Source: Leptura quadrifasciata | Taxonomy: Eukaryota > Arthropoda > Insecta > Coleoptera > Cerambycidae | DNA length: 64,000 bases | Assembly (NCBI GenBank): GCA_963675555.1 | Contig: OY776679.1 | Location: forward strand, 21,706,178-21,770,177 | Direction: 5' to 3' | Shown: piece by piece, positions 29,681 through 39,954 of the stretch | How positions within the stretch are numbered: the stretch's first letter is position 1 | Layout: each line of letters opens with the position of its first letter | Translations under genes and position numbers: made by a program | The notes under the pieces: model-generated | The model's database searches: none | Told to the model about the DNA's origin: nothing | Seen by the model: only the letters and a program-made list of their open reading frames with translations

Positions 29681-30241
29681 ATGTTGAAATTATCTCAAAT
29701 GCAAAGAGAAATGGTAGGTGTAAACACAATTGACAAGTTCGGGAGACGAAGAAGTGCCTTAAATAAGTCAATGATTGTACGTGGACCACCAGGCGTTGGT
29801 TTTATTGTAACCGTAGACAATCACTTTGATATTCAAAATAAACGTTTAAAAAATATTGGAGAGCCAGTGGATAATCGTGATGGTGTAACTCGTAATTATG
29901 TAGAAAAATGCATGAAAGAGTTAGATAGTGCCTTTTTCGAGAACCAACAGACTTTTGTACACAACAAAATTACCGAGATGATTAATGAAGTGCGACAGTA
30001 TATCAACACAGAAATTTCAGATGTTAAGAAATTAGTTGAAGACAATACCAATGCAATAGAGAAGGTATTCAGCACTATTCAAGAATCCCGTCTGATAAGC
30101 GCACCTTCACAAACCAAATCACTTGATGTTAAGATGGTGGGAGTTGATAAACAGCAGATGATGGATGAAATTGCTGACACCGCTGCTGCATTGGGACATA
30201 TTAAAAATAAAAAAGGATTAACTATAAACAAAGTCCATTAG
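29681..30241 (+). CDS. Fibre-like protein with phage tail-fibre motif
   Basis: 186 residues, complete. Around residues 45-75, HFDIQNKRLKNIGEPVDN followed by RDGVTRNYVEKC closely follows the tail-fibre repeat pattern (K-K-I-x-N-V-x-x-P-x-x-x-x-D-A-V-x-K-x-Y-V) of bacteriophages. The downstream part (~75-150) is predicted helical with heptad-like spacing, fitting a trimeric coiled coil. It lies between the DUF8207-type gene and the integrase. A surface fibre or receptor-binding role is inferred. It lacks a recognisable knob domain. Confidence 0.65.
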   Translation: MLKLSQMQREMVGVNTIDKFGRRRSALNKSMIVRGPPGVGFIVTVDNHFDIQNKRLKNIGEPVDNRDGVTRNYVEKCMKELDSAFFENQQTFVHNKITEMINEVRQYINTEISDVKKLVEDNTNAIEKVFSTIQESRLISAPSQTKSLDVKMVGVDKQQMMDEIADTAAALGHIKNKKGLTINKVH

Positions 30242-30309
30242 TATATTAGAAGAATTGACTTATTAGAAATTAGTTTACTTGTGAACACCTACCAGTCAGG
30301 TACTTTATT

Positions 30310-31230
30310 ATGGAGTCCAGTATTATAAAAAGAGCAGTCGTTGAGGAGCTACACAAACCAGTTCGTAAAAATTTCCGTAGAAGGAGAACAATAATAAAAG
30401 GGTATGGCGATTTATGGCAGATGGACTTGATTGAGATGCGACCATATGCTCATGATAATAAAGGATGTCACTATATTCTTGTCGTGATAGATTGCTACTC
30501 CAAATATGTGTGGACTAGACCTGTAAAAAATAAAACTGGTATTGAAATTACAAAGGGCATGAGAGATGTATTGGAAGAATCAAACTACTCACCTAAAAAT
30601 CTCCAAAGTGACCAGGGTACAGAATTTTATAATAAAACATTTTCCACCCTAATGAAAAAATACAATATAAACCATTACTCCACATATAGTACAAAAAAAG
30701 CAGCAATCGCTGAGAGAGTAATAAGGACACTAAAAAATTGGCTTTATAAAGAATTCTCAGCTAGAGGCAAATATAAATGGGTTGACATTCTGCCTAACAT
30801 TACAATAATGTACAATAATAAAGTACATCGCACAATTGGTATGAAACCTTCTGATGTGAAACCAACCACACGCATAAAAGCTTATGATCACATTAAGATT
30901 GCTTTAAAACCTAAGTTTCATATTGGCGACATAGTTCGAATAAGCAAATACAAAGGTATATTTGATAAAGGATATACACCTAACTTTTCAACTGAGCTGT
31001 TCAAAGTCTTTAAAGTAAATGTAACCTACCCCAGGACTTATTTAATCGAAGATATGCAGGGTCAACCGATAAAGGGAGGCTTTTATGAAATGGAATTGCA
31101 AAAAGCTAAGTATCCGGATGTGTATCTGGTGGAGAAGGTTTTAAAAAAGAGAGGAAAGAAGATTTTTGTGAAATGGCTCGGACTCCCAAATAGCCATAAT
31201 ACTTGGATCGATAAAACTTCTATAGTATAA
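30310..31230 (+). CDS. Retroviral-type integrase with C-terminal chromodomain
   Basis: 306 residues. The DDE triad is visible as D39 (DLWQMDLIEM), D101 (LQSDQGTEFYN) and E135 (AAIAERVIRTLKNW). A C-terminal chromodomain occupies ~270-306 (YLVEKVLKKRGKKIFVKWLG, then TWIDKTSI). This is the standard Polinton/Maverick integrase, which joins the linear genome to chromosomal DNA and leaves the 6-bp duplication seen here. The N-terminal zinc-binding HHCC region appears missing, since the frame starts only ~38 residues before the first Asp. The catalytic part is intact. AATAAA about 60 bases after the stop may be its poly(A) signal. Confidence 0.93.
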   Translation: MESSIIKRAVVEELHKPVRKNFRRRRTIIKGYGDLWQMDLIEMRPYAHDNKGCHYILVVIDCYSKYVWTRPVKNKTGIEITKGMRDVLEESNYSPKNLQSDQGTEFYNKTFSTLMKKYNINHYSTYSTKKAAIAERVIRTLKNWLYKEFSARGKYKWVDILPNITIMYNNKVHRTIGMKPSDVKPTTRIKAYDHIKIALKPKFHIGDIVRISKYKGIFDKGYTPNFSTELFKVFKVNVTYPRTYLIEDMQGQPIKGGFYEMELQKAKYPDVYLVEKVLKKRGKKIFVKWLGLPNSHNTWIDKTSIV

Positions 31231-31441
31231 TATTTTCATGAATTTGTGTAATTTTTTATAACTTTAAATGTTTATGAGTAGTATGATGAAATAAATAATA
31301 AAAACACAAATGACTGGTTTTAATCTTATATTCTCTAAAATAATACATAATATACGTTTGGAAATATAAAATCCTCTAAAAATAATACAATAATATACTT
31401 CATCTATTGTTAATACAATTGTAGAGGAGGCGTGGCTTAGT

Positions 31442-31696
31442 TACTATGATAAAGATATGCGTGAACCTATGATGGATCTTAGCGAATTCAGAAAAAATCC
31501 ATTGTTTGTTATTGATTGCTCTCGTCAACCGGACGCAATTAAATAATCCACTGTCGACATAAAAATAGAATTTGAAACACGAAAAACGAAGTTCCCCGAG
31601 CAAACTCGAGTATATGCTCTTATACTTCACGATGCTTATTTAACGTACAGCGCATTGGATGGTTCAGTCCAGAACGGCTTTATTGGTGCTAAGTAG
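31442..31696 (+). pseudogene. Diverged capsid-protein C-terminus, opposite orientation
   Basis: About 85 codons match the last ~84 residues of the capsid protein at 23998-25230, including NPLFVIDCS and FETRKTKFPEQTRVYALILHD, and end at TAG 31694-31696. The frame is interrupted by TAA about a third of the way in, and the DNA is clearly diverged. The orientation is opposite to the main capsid gene. No upstream capsid sequence remains. It is the relic of a second, related element or of a rearranged duplicate. Confidence 0.85.
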
Positions 31697-31708
31697 AAGA
31701 CTATAATA

Positions 31709-32254
31709 TGGTGCATTTAAGTAGTACATTTCCTACTTTGATCATTGATTTACAAAGTTTTCAATATAATGACAATGAGTTTATAGTGAAAGAATTGGCT
31801 GCTGTCTGCTGTAACACTAAACAACAAGCACATTATATTTTCAAACCACCATATACATTCTCATTTAGCACGTGGTGAAAAGGTGCAATACCAGTGGTTG
31901 GAAACAAATTTCCATGGTTTAAAATGGAGTCATGGATATATTCAACTGGAAAAATTGCCACTAATCTTTGAACGACTTTGTCAGAATGCTGTTAACAACT
32001 ATCGACATAATTTACAATTAAACAATGTAATAATACTATGCAAAGGTGTGACGAAGAAGAATTTCCTACTACAATATCTGCGGTGGAATAAAATTTTAGT
32101 TCTTAATGACTATTCACCGCCTCTACCTAACCTTAAATCATTGACTATACCAGAATGTCTGGAACATTATCATTATAATAATTGTCATTGTGCTCTCGCA
32201 AATGTTCACTTTCTTTACAAATGTATTGTAGATTTAAATATAAAATTGGAATAA
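31709..32254 (+). pseudogene. Frameshifted nuclease-like gene of Polinton type
   Basis: The frame from ATG 31709 (MVHLSSTFPTLIIDLQSF) runs to KPPYTF near 31860 and then hits a stop. The downstream part continues in a shifted frame to 32254 with KVQYQWLETNFHGLKWSHGY and a Cys/His-bearing end (CLEHYHYNNCHCALANVHFL). The pattern IIDLQSF...FKPPY...W...FHGLKW...C..H..CAL.NV matches a family of small proteins often seen in Polinton-type clusters of insects and cnidarians, possibly an RNase H or exonuclease fold. That fold is my inference. A single-base change near 31850-31860 explains the break. It follows the capsid relic by 12 bases. Confidence 0.6.
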
Positions 32255-32467
32255 AAACTCTTTAGGTTTATTAAGGTATATCTTTTAGTTATGTAATCAA
32301 GAATAGGTAATAAAATACACGTATTATTTTAATATTTGTTTTATTTCTAATCTCATCGTAGTACGAAAATACAAAGAAAAATTTTAAGATACTATAATTG
32401 TATATTGCATAATAAAATAATACAATAATTGTTTATATCTAATAATAAATACAACACATAGAATTAT

Positions 32468-32830
32468 TTAACTGCTTGTATCATCATCAGACTGGTCCAG
32501 TTGATATTTTTCAATAAGTTCCTTAGGCAGGTACTTCACTATGTCATATAGAAGGTGTCTTAGTTCTATTCTAACCATATGCTTACAAAATTCGTTCAAA
32601 TTTAAAAAGCCTCTTGAATATTTGTAACATAGATTTGCACCAGCAGCATACATCCTGCAATCTTTTTCAACGCGTCTTGTTTCTTCAACATCGTAGAAGA
32701 CATTTGTATCATAAACTAATGAATGCTGCGAATCCTTGATTAAGTCACTTAGTTCACAAGACAACCTTTCAATGGCAGATTTAATGTCTTCTGCCCGTAC
32801 CCACCGTTGAGCTGAATATTGCATCCACAT
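32468..32830 (-). CDS. 120-residue protein of unknown function
   Basis: An open frame starting MWMQYSAQRWVRAEDIKSAI, mainly helical, with three scattered Cys and an acidic tail (DQSDDDTSS). Upstream, the minus strand has a pyrimidine-rich run ending TTTAG just before the ATG, which could be a 3' splice site joining it to an exon nearer the TIR. I do not recognise the family. With the OB-fold gene it forms a small minus-strand module in the right arm, where early or replication genes might be expected. Confidence 0.5.
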   Translation of the reverse strand: MWMQYSAQRWVRAEDIKSAIERLSCELSDLIKDSQHSLVYDTNVFYDVEETRRVEKDCRMYAAGANLCYKYSRGFLNLNEFCKHMVRIELRHLLYDIVKYLPKELIEKYQLDQSDDDTSS

Positions 32831-33141
32831 TGTGCCAGTTGGACTAAACTAAAAAAATAAAAAACAAACATATTAATCATACATATTCAGAAAGGATAAT
32901 TTTTTTATCAACTTACACAAAATGTGATGATGAAAATATATTGTAGAAGTCCATTTGTTATTATTTACTATATAACAATTATTTCATATATTTGCAAGTG
33001 AATCAACAATATTACTCCCAGCATACTTTCAACTGTATTCCATTTACTAATATAAAATTAAAATTAATAACTAACGCAGCCATGCTCTTTACTAATATAA
33101 AATTAAAAATTAATAACTAACGCAACTATACAATATCTCAA

Positions 33142-33492
33142 CTAACAGCCAAAACGTAACATTACACTGGGTTTTGCACCGTTATACACCGGAGAACTCT
33201 GACCTAGATATGTCAGTGTGTATTTACCAGATAAATTGATTTTACTCATAAGATCCTCACTCACAATTTCAACAACTCGTTTTGGTAGAAATGATTTGAA
33301 AGATGTAATTGTGCTTTCCTCAAATAAATGTACTACTATTGATTTTCCAAATCGCGTATTGACAGCAGAAATTTTCTTAATGATATATGGTTTATGTAAA
33401 ATTAATGATGAAATAGACTTTTGTTCTAAGACCTCTGTAGATTCATTGATCATTGCATTAAGTGCAAATAAGTCGTAATCAGAAATTGCCAT
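33142..33492 (-). CDS. Putative OB-fold single-strand DNA-binding protein
   Basis: 116 residues. The order of short strands fits an OB-like barrel: KPYIIKKISAVNTRFGKSIV, then VVHLF, FLPKRVVEIV, GKYTLTYLG and KPSVMLRF. Similar small proteins with a VNTRFG..IVV...FLPKR pattern recur in arthropod mobile elements. Single-strand DNA binding during replication is inference from the fold pattern only. The frame is complete, with start MAISDYDLFALNAM. A TATA-like element on the minus strand (33644-33654 on plus) lies 150 bases upstream. Confidence 0.55.
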   Translation of the reverse strand: MAISDYDLFALNAMINESTEVLEQKSISSLILHKPYIIKKISAVNTRFGKSIVVHLFEESTITSFKSFLPKRVVEIVSEDLMSKINLSGKYTLTYLGQSSPVYNGAKPSVMLRFGC

Positions 33493-33643
33493 AATTAAAT
33501 CGAATGTATACAGTGAAAGAATTACAGAAAGTAATATAAAATATTGCTCACTTGAAATAATTCGGATAGTTGCACAACACTCACTTGTTAGCTCTTGACT
33601 TATCGGCGATAGGTTTTAATTGTGTGATGCAGAAGCATTGCAT

Positions 33644-33654
33644 TCTATTTATAT
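33644..33654 (-). promoter_or_regulatory. TATA-like element upstream of the OB-fold gene
   Basis: ATATAAATAGA on the minus strand, located at the inner edge of the right TIR and 150 bases before the ATG at 33492. A GTGAGT lies within the leader, so a 5' intron is possible. Confidence 0.4.
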
Positions 33655-34292
33655 TAGTAGAGTCATCCCCACCACTACGATTACATTAGGCCACTCTAGT
33701 TACCCCCCACCACTACAATTACATCACAACATTTTAATTACCTCCCACCACAATAATTATCCATCATGCAATTACTCTAATTACCCATCATTCCACTAAT
33801 TGCCCCCCACCACTACAATTACATCACACCATTCTAATTACCTCCCACCACTCTAATTACCCATCATTCCACTAATTACCTCCCACCACTACAATTACAT
33901 CACACCACTTTAATTACTTCTTACTAATCTAATTGCCCCCCACCACTACAATTACATCACACCACTACAATTACATCACACCACTTTAATTACTTCTTAC
34001 TAATCTAATTGCCCCCCACCACCACCTTTCATAGGCCCCGCCCTCTAACGCCCCATCCCCTAAGCCCCGCCCCTTAATTACCTCCCACCACTCTAATTAC
34101 ATCATATCAGTCTAATTACCTCCCACCACCATACTTACATCCCATCACTCTAATTACTTCTCACTAATCTAATTACCCCCCACCATTCTAATTACCCCCA
34201 CCACACTAATTGCCCCCCACCCCTAAACTGATCACTGATCACTGATCACTGCTCCTGCTCCTGAACCGAACCTCTGTCATTTCCTCACTACT
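33655..34292 (-). repeat. Right terminal inverted repeat of minisatellite
   Basis: Inverted counterpart of 22793-23396, about 35 bases longer through differences in the number of GTGGTGGGAGGTAATTAGA-like units. The outer ~70 bases (AGTAGTGAGG end, GGAGCAGGAGCAG, three TGATCAG) and the GC-rich block are nearly identical. The inner units differ more. Confidence 0.9.
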
Positions 34293-34298
34293 GTGGAA
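34293..34298. repeat. 6-bp target-site duplication, right (GTGGAA)
   Basis: Identical to 22787-22792 and directly abutting the TIR end. Confidence 0.92.
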
Positions 34299-34371
34299 AT
34301 TTTTTTCATCTACAATTGAAAAATAGTATAAAAAATATTTATTAAAGTGTTTTTATAAATTGATCTGCCAT

Positions 34372-34463
34372 CCCTTTGAAGGGTGAAATAACCCCCGGGG
34401 CAGATTATACAACTCTGGTCATCTACCACATTGCTCAAAGAAACGCCTCCTACAAAATATAAT
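34372..34463 (-). repeat. Right arm of the inverted repeat flanking the Polinton
   Basis: Complement-matches 22691-22786 (GGCGTTTCTTTGAG, TGACCA, CGGGGGTTATTTCACC). About 75 bases of AT-rich sequence separate it from the element, so the original foldback had a short loop in which the Polinton integrated. Confidence 0.7.
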
Positions 34464-35180
34464 TTTTTTTCCCCAGAAAAAAAATCAATTTCATTAATAT
34501 CTTTAAATATTACATTAATTTAGTCTTTCCTGTTGGGAAACTATGTTATAGAAGTGAAAAAAATTTTTTTTTTATAAGAACAGGTATTGAAACAGCTAAC
34601 AAATTAAAAGAGCTTTATGTAAGAAAGTGTGAAACAAAAAGTGTGAATGATTCTGATTACTATAATAAATATAATAAACGCCATTTTTTAACACACAATT
34701 TTTTTTCACTTCCGGTTTCGCCGGAATGCTACTAAAATTGAAATCCCGTTAAAAACACTAAATTACGTGATTCATGAACAAATAAAATTCATCAAAATTA
34801 TTTTTGGAGCAAAACTAATTTTTTTCAAGTGGAACCATATCGGTATCATTTATTAGTATTACAGCTAAAAGAAAATAGAATTTAGTTCTAATTAAATGTT
34901 AAGAAGTAACTAAAAGATGGCTTTGAAAACAACGAAATATTTAGCTTGTCAAACATTTGTTGGTTTAATGGTGTTTTTATTGTGTCTTTAAAAATTGTTT
35001 AAAATTCTTGTTAACTAATACCATGATCCTATTACATCCATACAATAATGAAATTTAAAAAATCTAACTCTTCCGGCATTGATTCAATTTTCTCTAATTT
35101 ATTAAAGCCTGCTGTAAATTACATCTTACAACTTATCCGTTGACCACCTACCTTATAAATTATCTGATAATATATCACAT
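34464..35180. other. AT-rich non-coding stretch
   Basis: No supported gene. TTTTTTTTCACTTCCGGTTTCGCCGG near 34700 looks like MITE-type repeat sequence, but its ends are not visible. Confidence 0.35.
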
Positions 35181-35184
35181 GGCT

Positions 35185-35520
35185 CAAAACACAGTTTCAG
35201 GAGAAACAAGTCTACACAGTCAGTACTGATACAATACATAAGTCTGTTATATAAAGCACTGGATGAAGGCAAAACATCTTTAGGCCTCTTTATGGATTTA
35301 AGCAAGGTATTCGATCAGGACTTACTTATGGAAAAATTTAATGCTTACGGTCTCAGAGAGAAAATATTGGATTAGTTAACTTCTTATCTTAAAGATAGCA
35401 ACCAAATTGTTGATATTAATGGTGTTCATTCAGGTCAGATAAAAGTTAACATAGATGTACCACAGGGGTCCATTTTCGGACTCTTGTTATTTTTAATTTA
35501 TATTAATGATCAAGCTGCCT
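35185..35520 (+). pseudogene. LINE reverse transcriptase fragment
   Basis: The plus strand encodes FRRNKSTQSV, LFMDLSKVFDQDLLMEKFNA and, after a TAG, VPQGSIFGLLLFLIYIND, which are non-LTR RT motifs from the palm. The sequence stops before the catalytic YADD. It is a short, dead fragment. Confidence 0.75.
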
Positions 35521-37080
35521 AAGTAAATTTAAAACAGTGTCACACAACTTTCAAAGAAAAACCTAAAGCATTTCTCCTTGATAATTGTTTTTATAATATT
35601 CAGAAATATTTAAAATTTTAGATTTAATCAACTCATTGTAGACTACACATCATGTCTTTTCTACTTGTTATTTTACTTTAATTTTATCTCTAATACTATA
35701 TATCTTTATCTACTTTATGTGTCATATTTTCTGCAATAATATTATCTTCTAACTATCTGAAAAATGTATTAAAAATATCGTATAATTTAACATTAGCTTG
35801 AAATCTAATCATTTCTTTTGGTACGTTACAAACCACAATGCCAGAACCCTTAGGAGGTCTTTGAAACTTTTGCATCTTATAGTGTAAATAACTATTTCAC
35901 AAACTGCTACTTTCTTTACTCAACATCTAAAGGATTAGATTTTGTTAAAATCTCAATCATCAGTTTTTGACGCAGAGTATTCTTGAGATTACGTGAAGCA
36001 AAGCACAATAAATTTGTAGCTAAATAGTCGTAGTGTGTAACATTTAATCTGGTATACCATTTTATTAAAATGTACTTATGCAAATTTAATTCAACTTTGA
36101 CATGGTAGATGCTTATCCCGAATTAGTAATTTAAATTTTAACGAGGCGAGTAATAGTAGTGAATAAGACAATGTTTACTGCCTGACCATCTATGAGTTTT
36201 AAACAGATATTTGCTATTAAAATACCTAAATTGTTTATTTGCTATGGATGGCGGACACGAACGTGCTGCTAACTGTGTTAGCTACCTTCTGCAGTGGCGT
36301 GAAATAAAATTTCATGCCAGTCGATGTTAAAAATAATAATTCTCATACAGCATATATTTATTATAATTATTTATTTTCTGCCATGTATATAATACATAAA
36401 ATATAAAGTAGTTCGCTTTGGTGCAGTAAAAATATATTTTTTTAATAAATAAAGTAAATAAATAAATGTTTACTGCGCTAACAAAAAAAAATGTACAGCA
36501 CAAAGGGTAGGAATTTGGCTAGGCCATCCTTCCATTCTATCCATGTAAGAAAAAGGTAAAGTTCACAAAAGTTCAAATAATACACAATAAATCAACAAAC
36601 TTAATATAAACATATGTAAGAAGTACAATGTAATTGAGAAGAAAAACTATTACATAACAGTAGATAATAAAGTTTTCTTTGTATGTTCTATAGTCCATTC
36701 TCAACCTCCAGAACACGAAATTTTTCGAGCTTGGCATTCTGGAAAATTGTTGTAAAAAATATGGCGGATCAAAGATGACGGCGCACAACTTTTTTAAACA
36801 GATTCTATCTCCGTTATTTCTTAACGAATTTTAAAAACCAAAAAAGCACGTACTCATTTTAAGTACACCTTTTATAAAAAAAATAGTACTGTCATATCAA
36901 ATCATGACATTTTGTAAATTTCTTAGATAAATGAAAATATCAGAATTAATTTATTACGTTATTTACTTTTAGTGGGAAATCCATTGTGGTACATGAAAAA
37001 CTCTTCAAATATAAATTGTAAAGAATGTAGTGCTGATTTTAAATATGTCTTTACTTTTGCGTTTACTTTAAATAAGAATT
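35521..37080. other. Non-coding stretch with microsatellite
   Basis: No gene recognised. An (AAAT)n/(AATA)n-like run lies at about 36445-36470. The block near 36690-36800 (ATGGCGGATCAAAGATG) resembles a MITE-like repeat. The open frame at 36573-36788 shows no motif. Confidence 0.35.
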
Positions 37081-37475
37081 GTTTTAAACGTCAAAATTAT
37101 AGTTTAAAAAACTAAAAAACACGCTTTAATAGCAAACCGAACTAAAAAGTAAAAAATAATGTTTAAATATTAAGATTTTGTTCAACAGCGACAAAAGTCC
37201 ACTAACTCAATATAATTAAATGATTTTTAATAAGTTTAAAATAAGAATGAAGTGATTGACAAAAGAAATTAATTTTATTGTCAAAAGTGTGGGGCGCTCT
37301 TTCCCACAACTAATGGACAATTGAACACTCAACCCTCCCAATGGTCTGATAAAAGAATAAGGCTCTTATACAACAGGGTGTGCCCGGTTCTCTCATGTTG
37401 ACGCTAGCGACATGGCATAATCACGTTCAAAGATTCCGTTACAAACAAACAAACATACAGGTGAAGCTAAATCCG
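37081..37475 (+). repeat. Dispersed repeat, copy 2, with ACAAACATACAGG tail
   Basis: The first ~240 bases match 6961-7165 in direct orientation. At 37440-37472 the block CGTTACAAACAAACAAACAT followed by ACAGGTGAAGCTAA recurs inverted at 59530-59565, a common insect repeat tail. It is non-coding. Confidence 0.55.
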
Positions 37476-37784
37476 GCAAAATCTCGGTAATAGATCAGGC
37501 ATTTTTAAAAAAATTTTTTTAATTTTATCTTGATGATCCTTTCAAATTTTATAGTTAGGGTTTATATGTGGCAGTTCCAATTACAAAGCCACCTGCTCTT
37601 GAACGCCTGTTGTTTTTAATAAAATGTTATAAGTTAGCTTCTCCTTTTTAATTTATTGTAGTTTTAATTCAATATTTATCTACTTAATTATCTTTTGTTT
37701 TCACCATTTTGTATTTTTATTCTAAGGTTGTGTGCGGTATAAGTGTATTTTTTTAAATATTCAACAATAATTTATCCGATTATA

Positions 37785-38960
37785 CAGGGTGGGGCAATAG
37801 TGCGTTGGATCTCGATATGTCGAGTTCTGCGATAGCTAGAAATTTTTTACAAAATTGCAAGTAAACTAGATAAAAAAGTCTATAATTGGAAATTATACAG
37901 GGCGAGCCAAGGCGAAATTACAGGACCAAGTATCTTTTTTTAAATGGAATGTTATGTATATCAGTACATTTTTTGAAGCCTCTTTCTAGGCTCTATTCAT
38001 TCCTATATTAGAATTGAATATCTTCCAACCACTTGGATGTAATGAATTTTTTTGTTGAAATAATGCAATCTGCAGATGGATATTAAAAAAATCACCAGTC
38101 ACAATTATGGGTTTTAAGAAAAACTTGTGTTGTGAATACCAGTTACGAGATATCTGATTAATGTTTTTGAATCACTTTAATTTCCTAAAAATGTACAGGG
38201 TGGATAAAAATTATTTTTCAATTAAGAACATTTTAAATTGAATTTTCTCAATTTTTTCAAACGGAACACCCTGTATATTTTTTGACGATGTGATGTAGAA
38301 ATGAAAAACGAACATTTTTTGTAAGTACTTTCCTAGGGCTAATTTTTATTGAGCAATAATTAAAAAACTCAAAAATAAACTTAAAAAAAAAGAGGTTTCT
38401 TCAAATAACTCAGTAGAAAAAAATATAATAAATGTTCCACATGTTACCCATTTTGATTGACACACATCTCTATATGCTTCTGAAATGAGGTTCCCACTGT
38501 CCCTAAAACTGCTGGTGTGATAGATGTAAAGGCAGTTATTATTCTTTCCTTCATATTTTGTACTGTTATTGGTGTGTCTCTATAAACGATTTCCTTCACG
38601 TATCCCCATAAAAAGAAATAATCCATTTTTGCAAGATCTGGGGATCTAGCAGGCCATTTAGTGGGTCCATTTCTTCCATCCATTGATTAGGGTAGGTATT
38701 ATTTAAGTGGTCTCTAACTGCATTTAAATAATGTGGTGGAGCACCATCTTGCTGAAACCACATCCTATTTCGAATTCTTTCAGGGTGATTTACCAATAAT
38801 TGTGGCAGATAGTTTTTCAAAAAATTAAGATAAATAGCTCCAGTCAATGTACCATCAAAGAAATGTGGCCGTATTACATGTTCTCCAATAATCCCTCCCC
38901 AAACGTTTATAGACCATCTGTGTTGATTATCAACTTGCATAAAAAAGTGAGGATTTTCCG
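37785..38960 (-). mobile_element. Truncated mariner-family element
   Basis: The left end begins TACAGGGTGGGGCAATAGTGCG near 37785. The transposase C-terminal half is at 38955-38444 on the minus strand. The other end is cut at about 38960, where LINE endonuclease sequence starts, so no right terminus exists. Confidence 0.65.
38444..38955 (-). pseudogene. Mariner transposase C-terminal half, frameshifted
   Basis: From about 38955 the frame reads SENPHFF, then HRWSINVWGGIIGEHVI and the second catalytic motif WFQQDGAPPHYLNAVRDHL. Near 38685 the frame shifts, and the third motif PARSPDLAKMDYFFLWGYVK follows in 38683-38444. The HTH region and first Asp are missing, and one frameshift separates the two remaining catalytic residues, so it is inactive. 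Confidence 0.8.
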
Positions 38961-39950
38961 AAGCATATGAAAAACAACAGGTTTAATACAGAAAGAATTA
39001 ACGAGATCCATAAGTTCAGGAGTCTCGTTGTTTTTGTTTAGAAAGTTTATGTTTAAATCGCCACATATAATCATTTTGAAACGTTGATTTTTATTAAATA
39101 TTAAATTCAAACACTTCTCAAATTGTAGGAGAAAAGTAGCGATATCAGAATTTGGGACTCTGTATAAACATAATATGTAATAGATTATATAGTTTACATT
39201 AAATTTTACAGCGGCACATTCAAAGGTTTAATCAAGGTTTAAACTAACTACATTTTGTATTGCCGTAACATTAAGCACATTTCTAGCTATTAAAAGAACA
39301 CCGCCATGTATAAAAGATTGTCTACAATAATAGCTTTTTACCCTATAACCCGGAAAATTAATGAAGTCTATTTCATTATCTTGTATCCAACTTTCTGACA
39401 CACACAATATTTGCAGTAGATAGAAAAACTTCCTCCATTTTATTCTTTAAACACTGAACATTGTGATGTACAATATTTAACACATTGTTTTATTCACAGT
39501 TTATTTTTTGGATTTCTCGAATTGGTTGCTATTTACTTGGAACAGATTCTATAATTCGCTGTTTCACTGCGGTCAGTTTGCTTATGTAACTTGGACACAT
39601 ATTTTTTTTGGCAGAGTAATTTATGTCATAATATATTTTATAGTTTTTGTTTGATATTATACAGTTTGCACATTTTTTTATGGCGGAACTGCACATTTTA
39701 GATTCGTGGGTTTCAGCACATATGAAGCAAACATGAAATTTGCTGTTACAGTTGACAGAGAGGTGGCCAAAATTGCTACAGGTGTTGCATCGCTTAATAT
39801 GACAAGAATCGGCAACAGTGCATCTTCTCCAATTGACATAAAGTCGTTCCATATTACCCTAGCTATCTTATATTTAAGTTTTCCACATAAGATTAATATA
39901 ATTTTGAGTACGTAACCGAGAGGAGAAATAAGATCTGTTTGTATATAATA
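38960..39950 (-). pseudogene. Jockey-like LINE: gag zinc knuckles and endonuclease
   Basis: The frame 39852-39529 encodes the C-terminus of a gag-like ORF1 with zinc-knuckle spacing (CHIKRCNTCSNFGHLSVNC, then CFICAETHESKMC and KKCANC). Further along the minus strand an apurinic-type endonuclease is visible in pieces: QDNEIDFINFPGY, FIHGGVLLIAR and ICGDLNINFLNK. The sequence ends abruptly against the mariner at 38960, so all of RT is missing. Confidence 0.75.
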
Positions 39951-39954
39951 GCAA

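Larger units (their letters stand above)
22793..34292. mobile_element. Polinton/Maverick (adintovirus-like) element, 11,500 bp
   Basis: Exact ends (AGTAGTGAGG at 22793 and its complement ending at 34292), ~0.6-kb inverted repeats and a perfect 6-bp duplication define the element. It encodes a double-jelly-roll capsid protein, a penton-like protein, an adenain-like protease, a PLA2/pX-like minor capsid protein, a packaging ATPase, a DUF8207-type protein, a fibre-like protein and a chromodomain integrase. All three basic Polinton capsid-maturation functions are present, but no PolB is visible on either strand. The element would therefore need another replicase, or it lost polB when the right arm was rearranged. 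Intact ends and mostly open genes indicate recent insertion, while the right arm shows decay. Classical Polintons are 15-20 kb, so this one is short. Confidence 0.93.
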
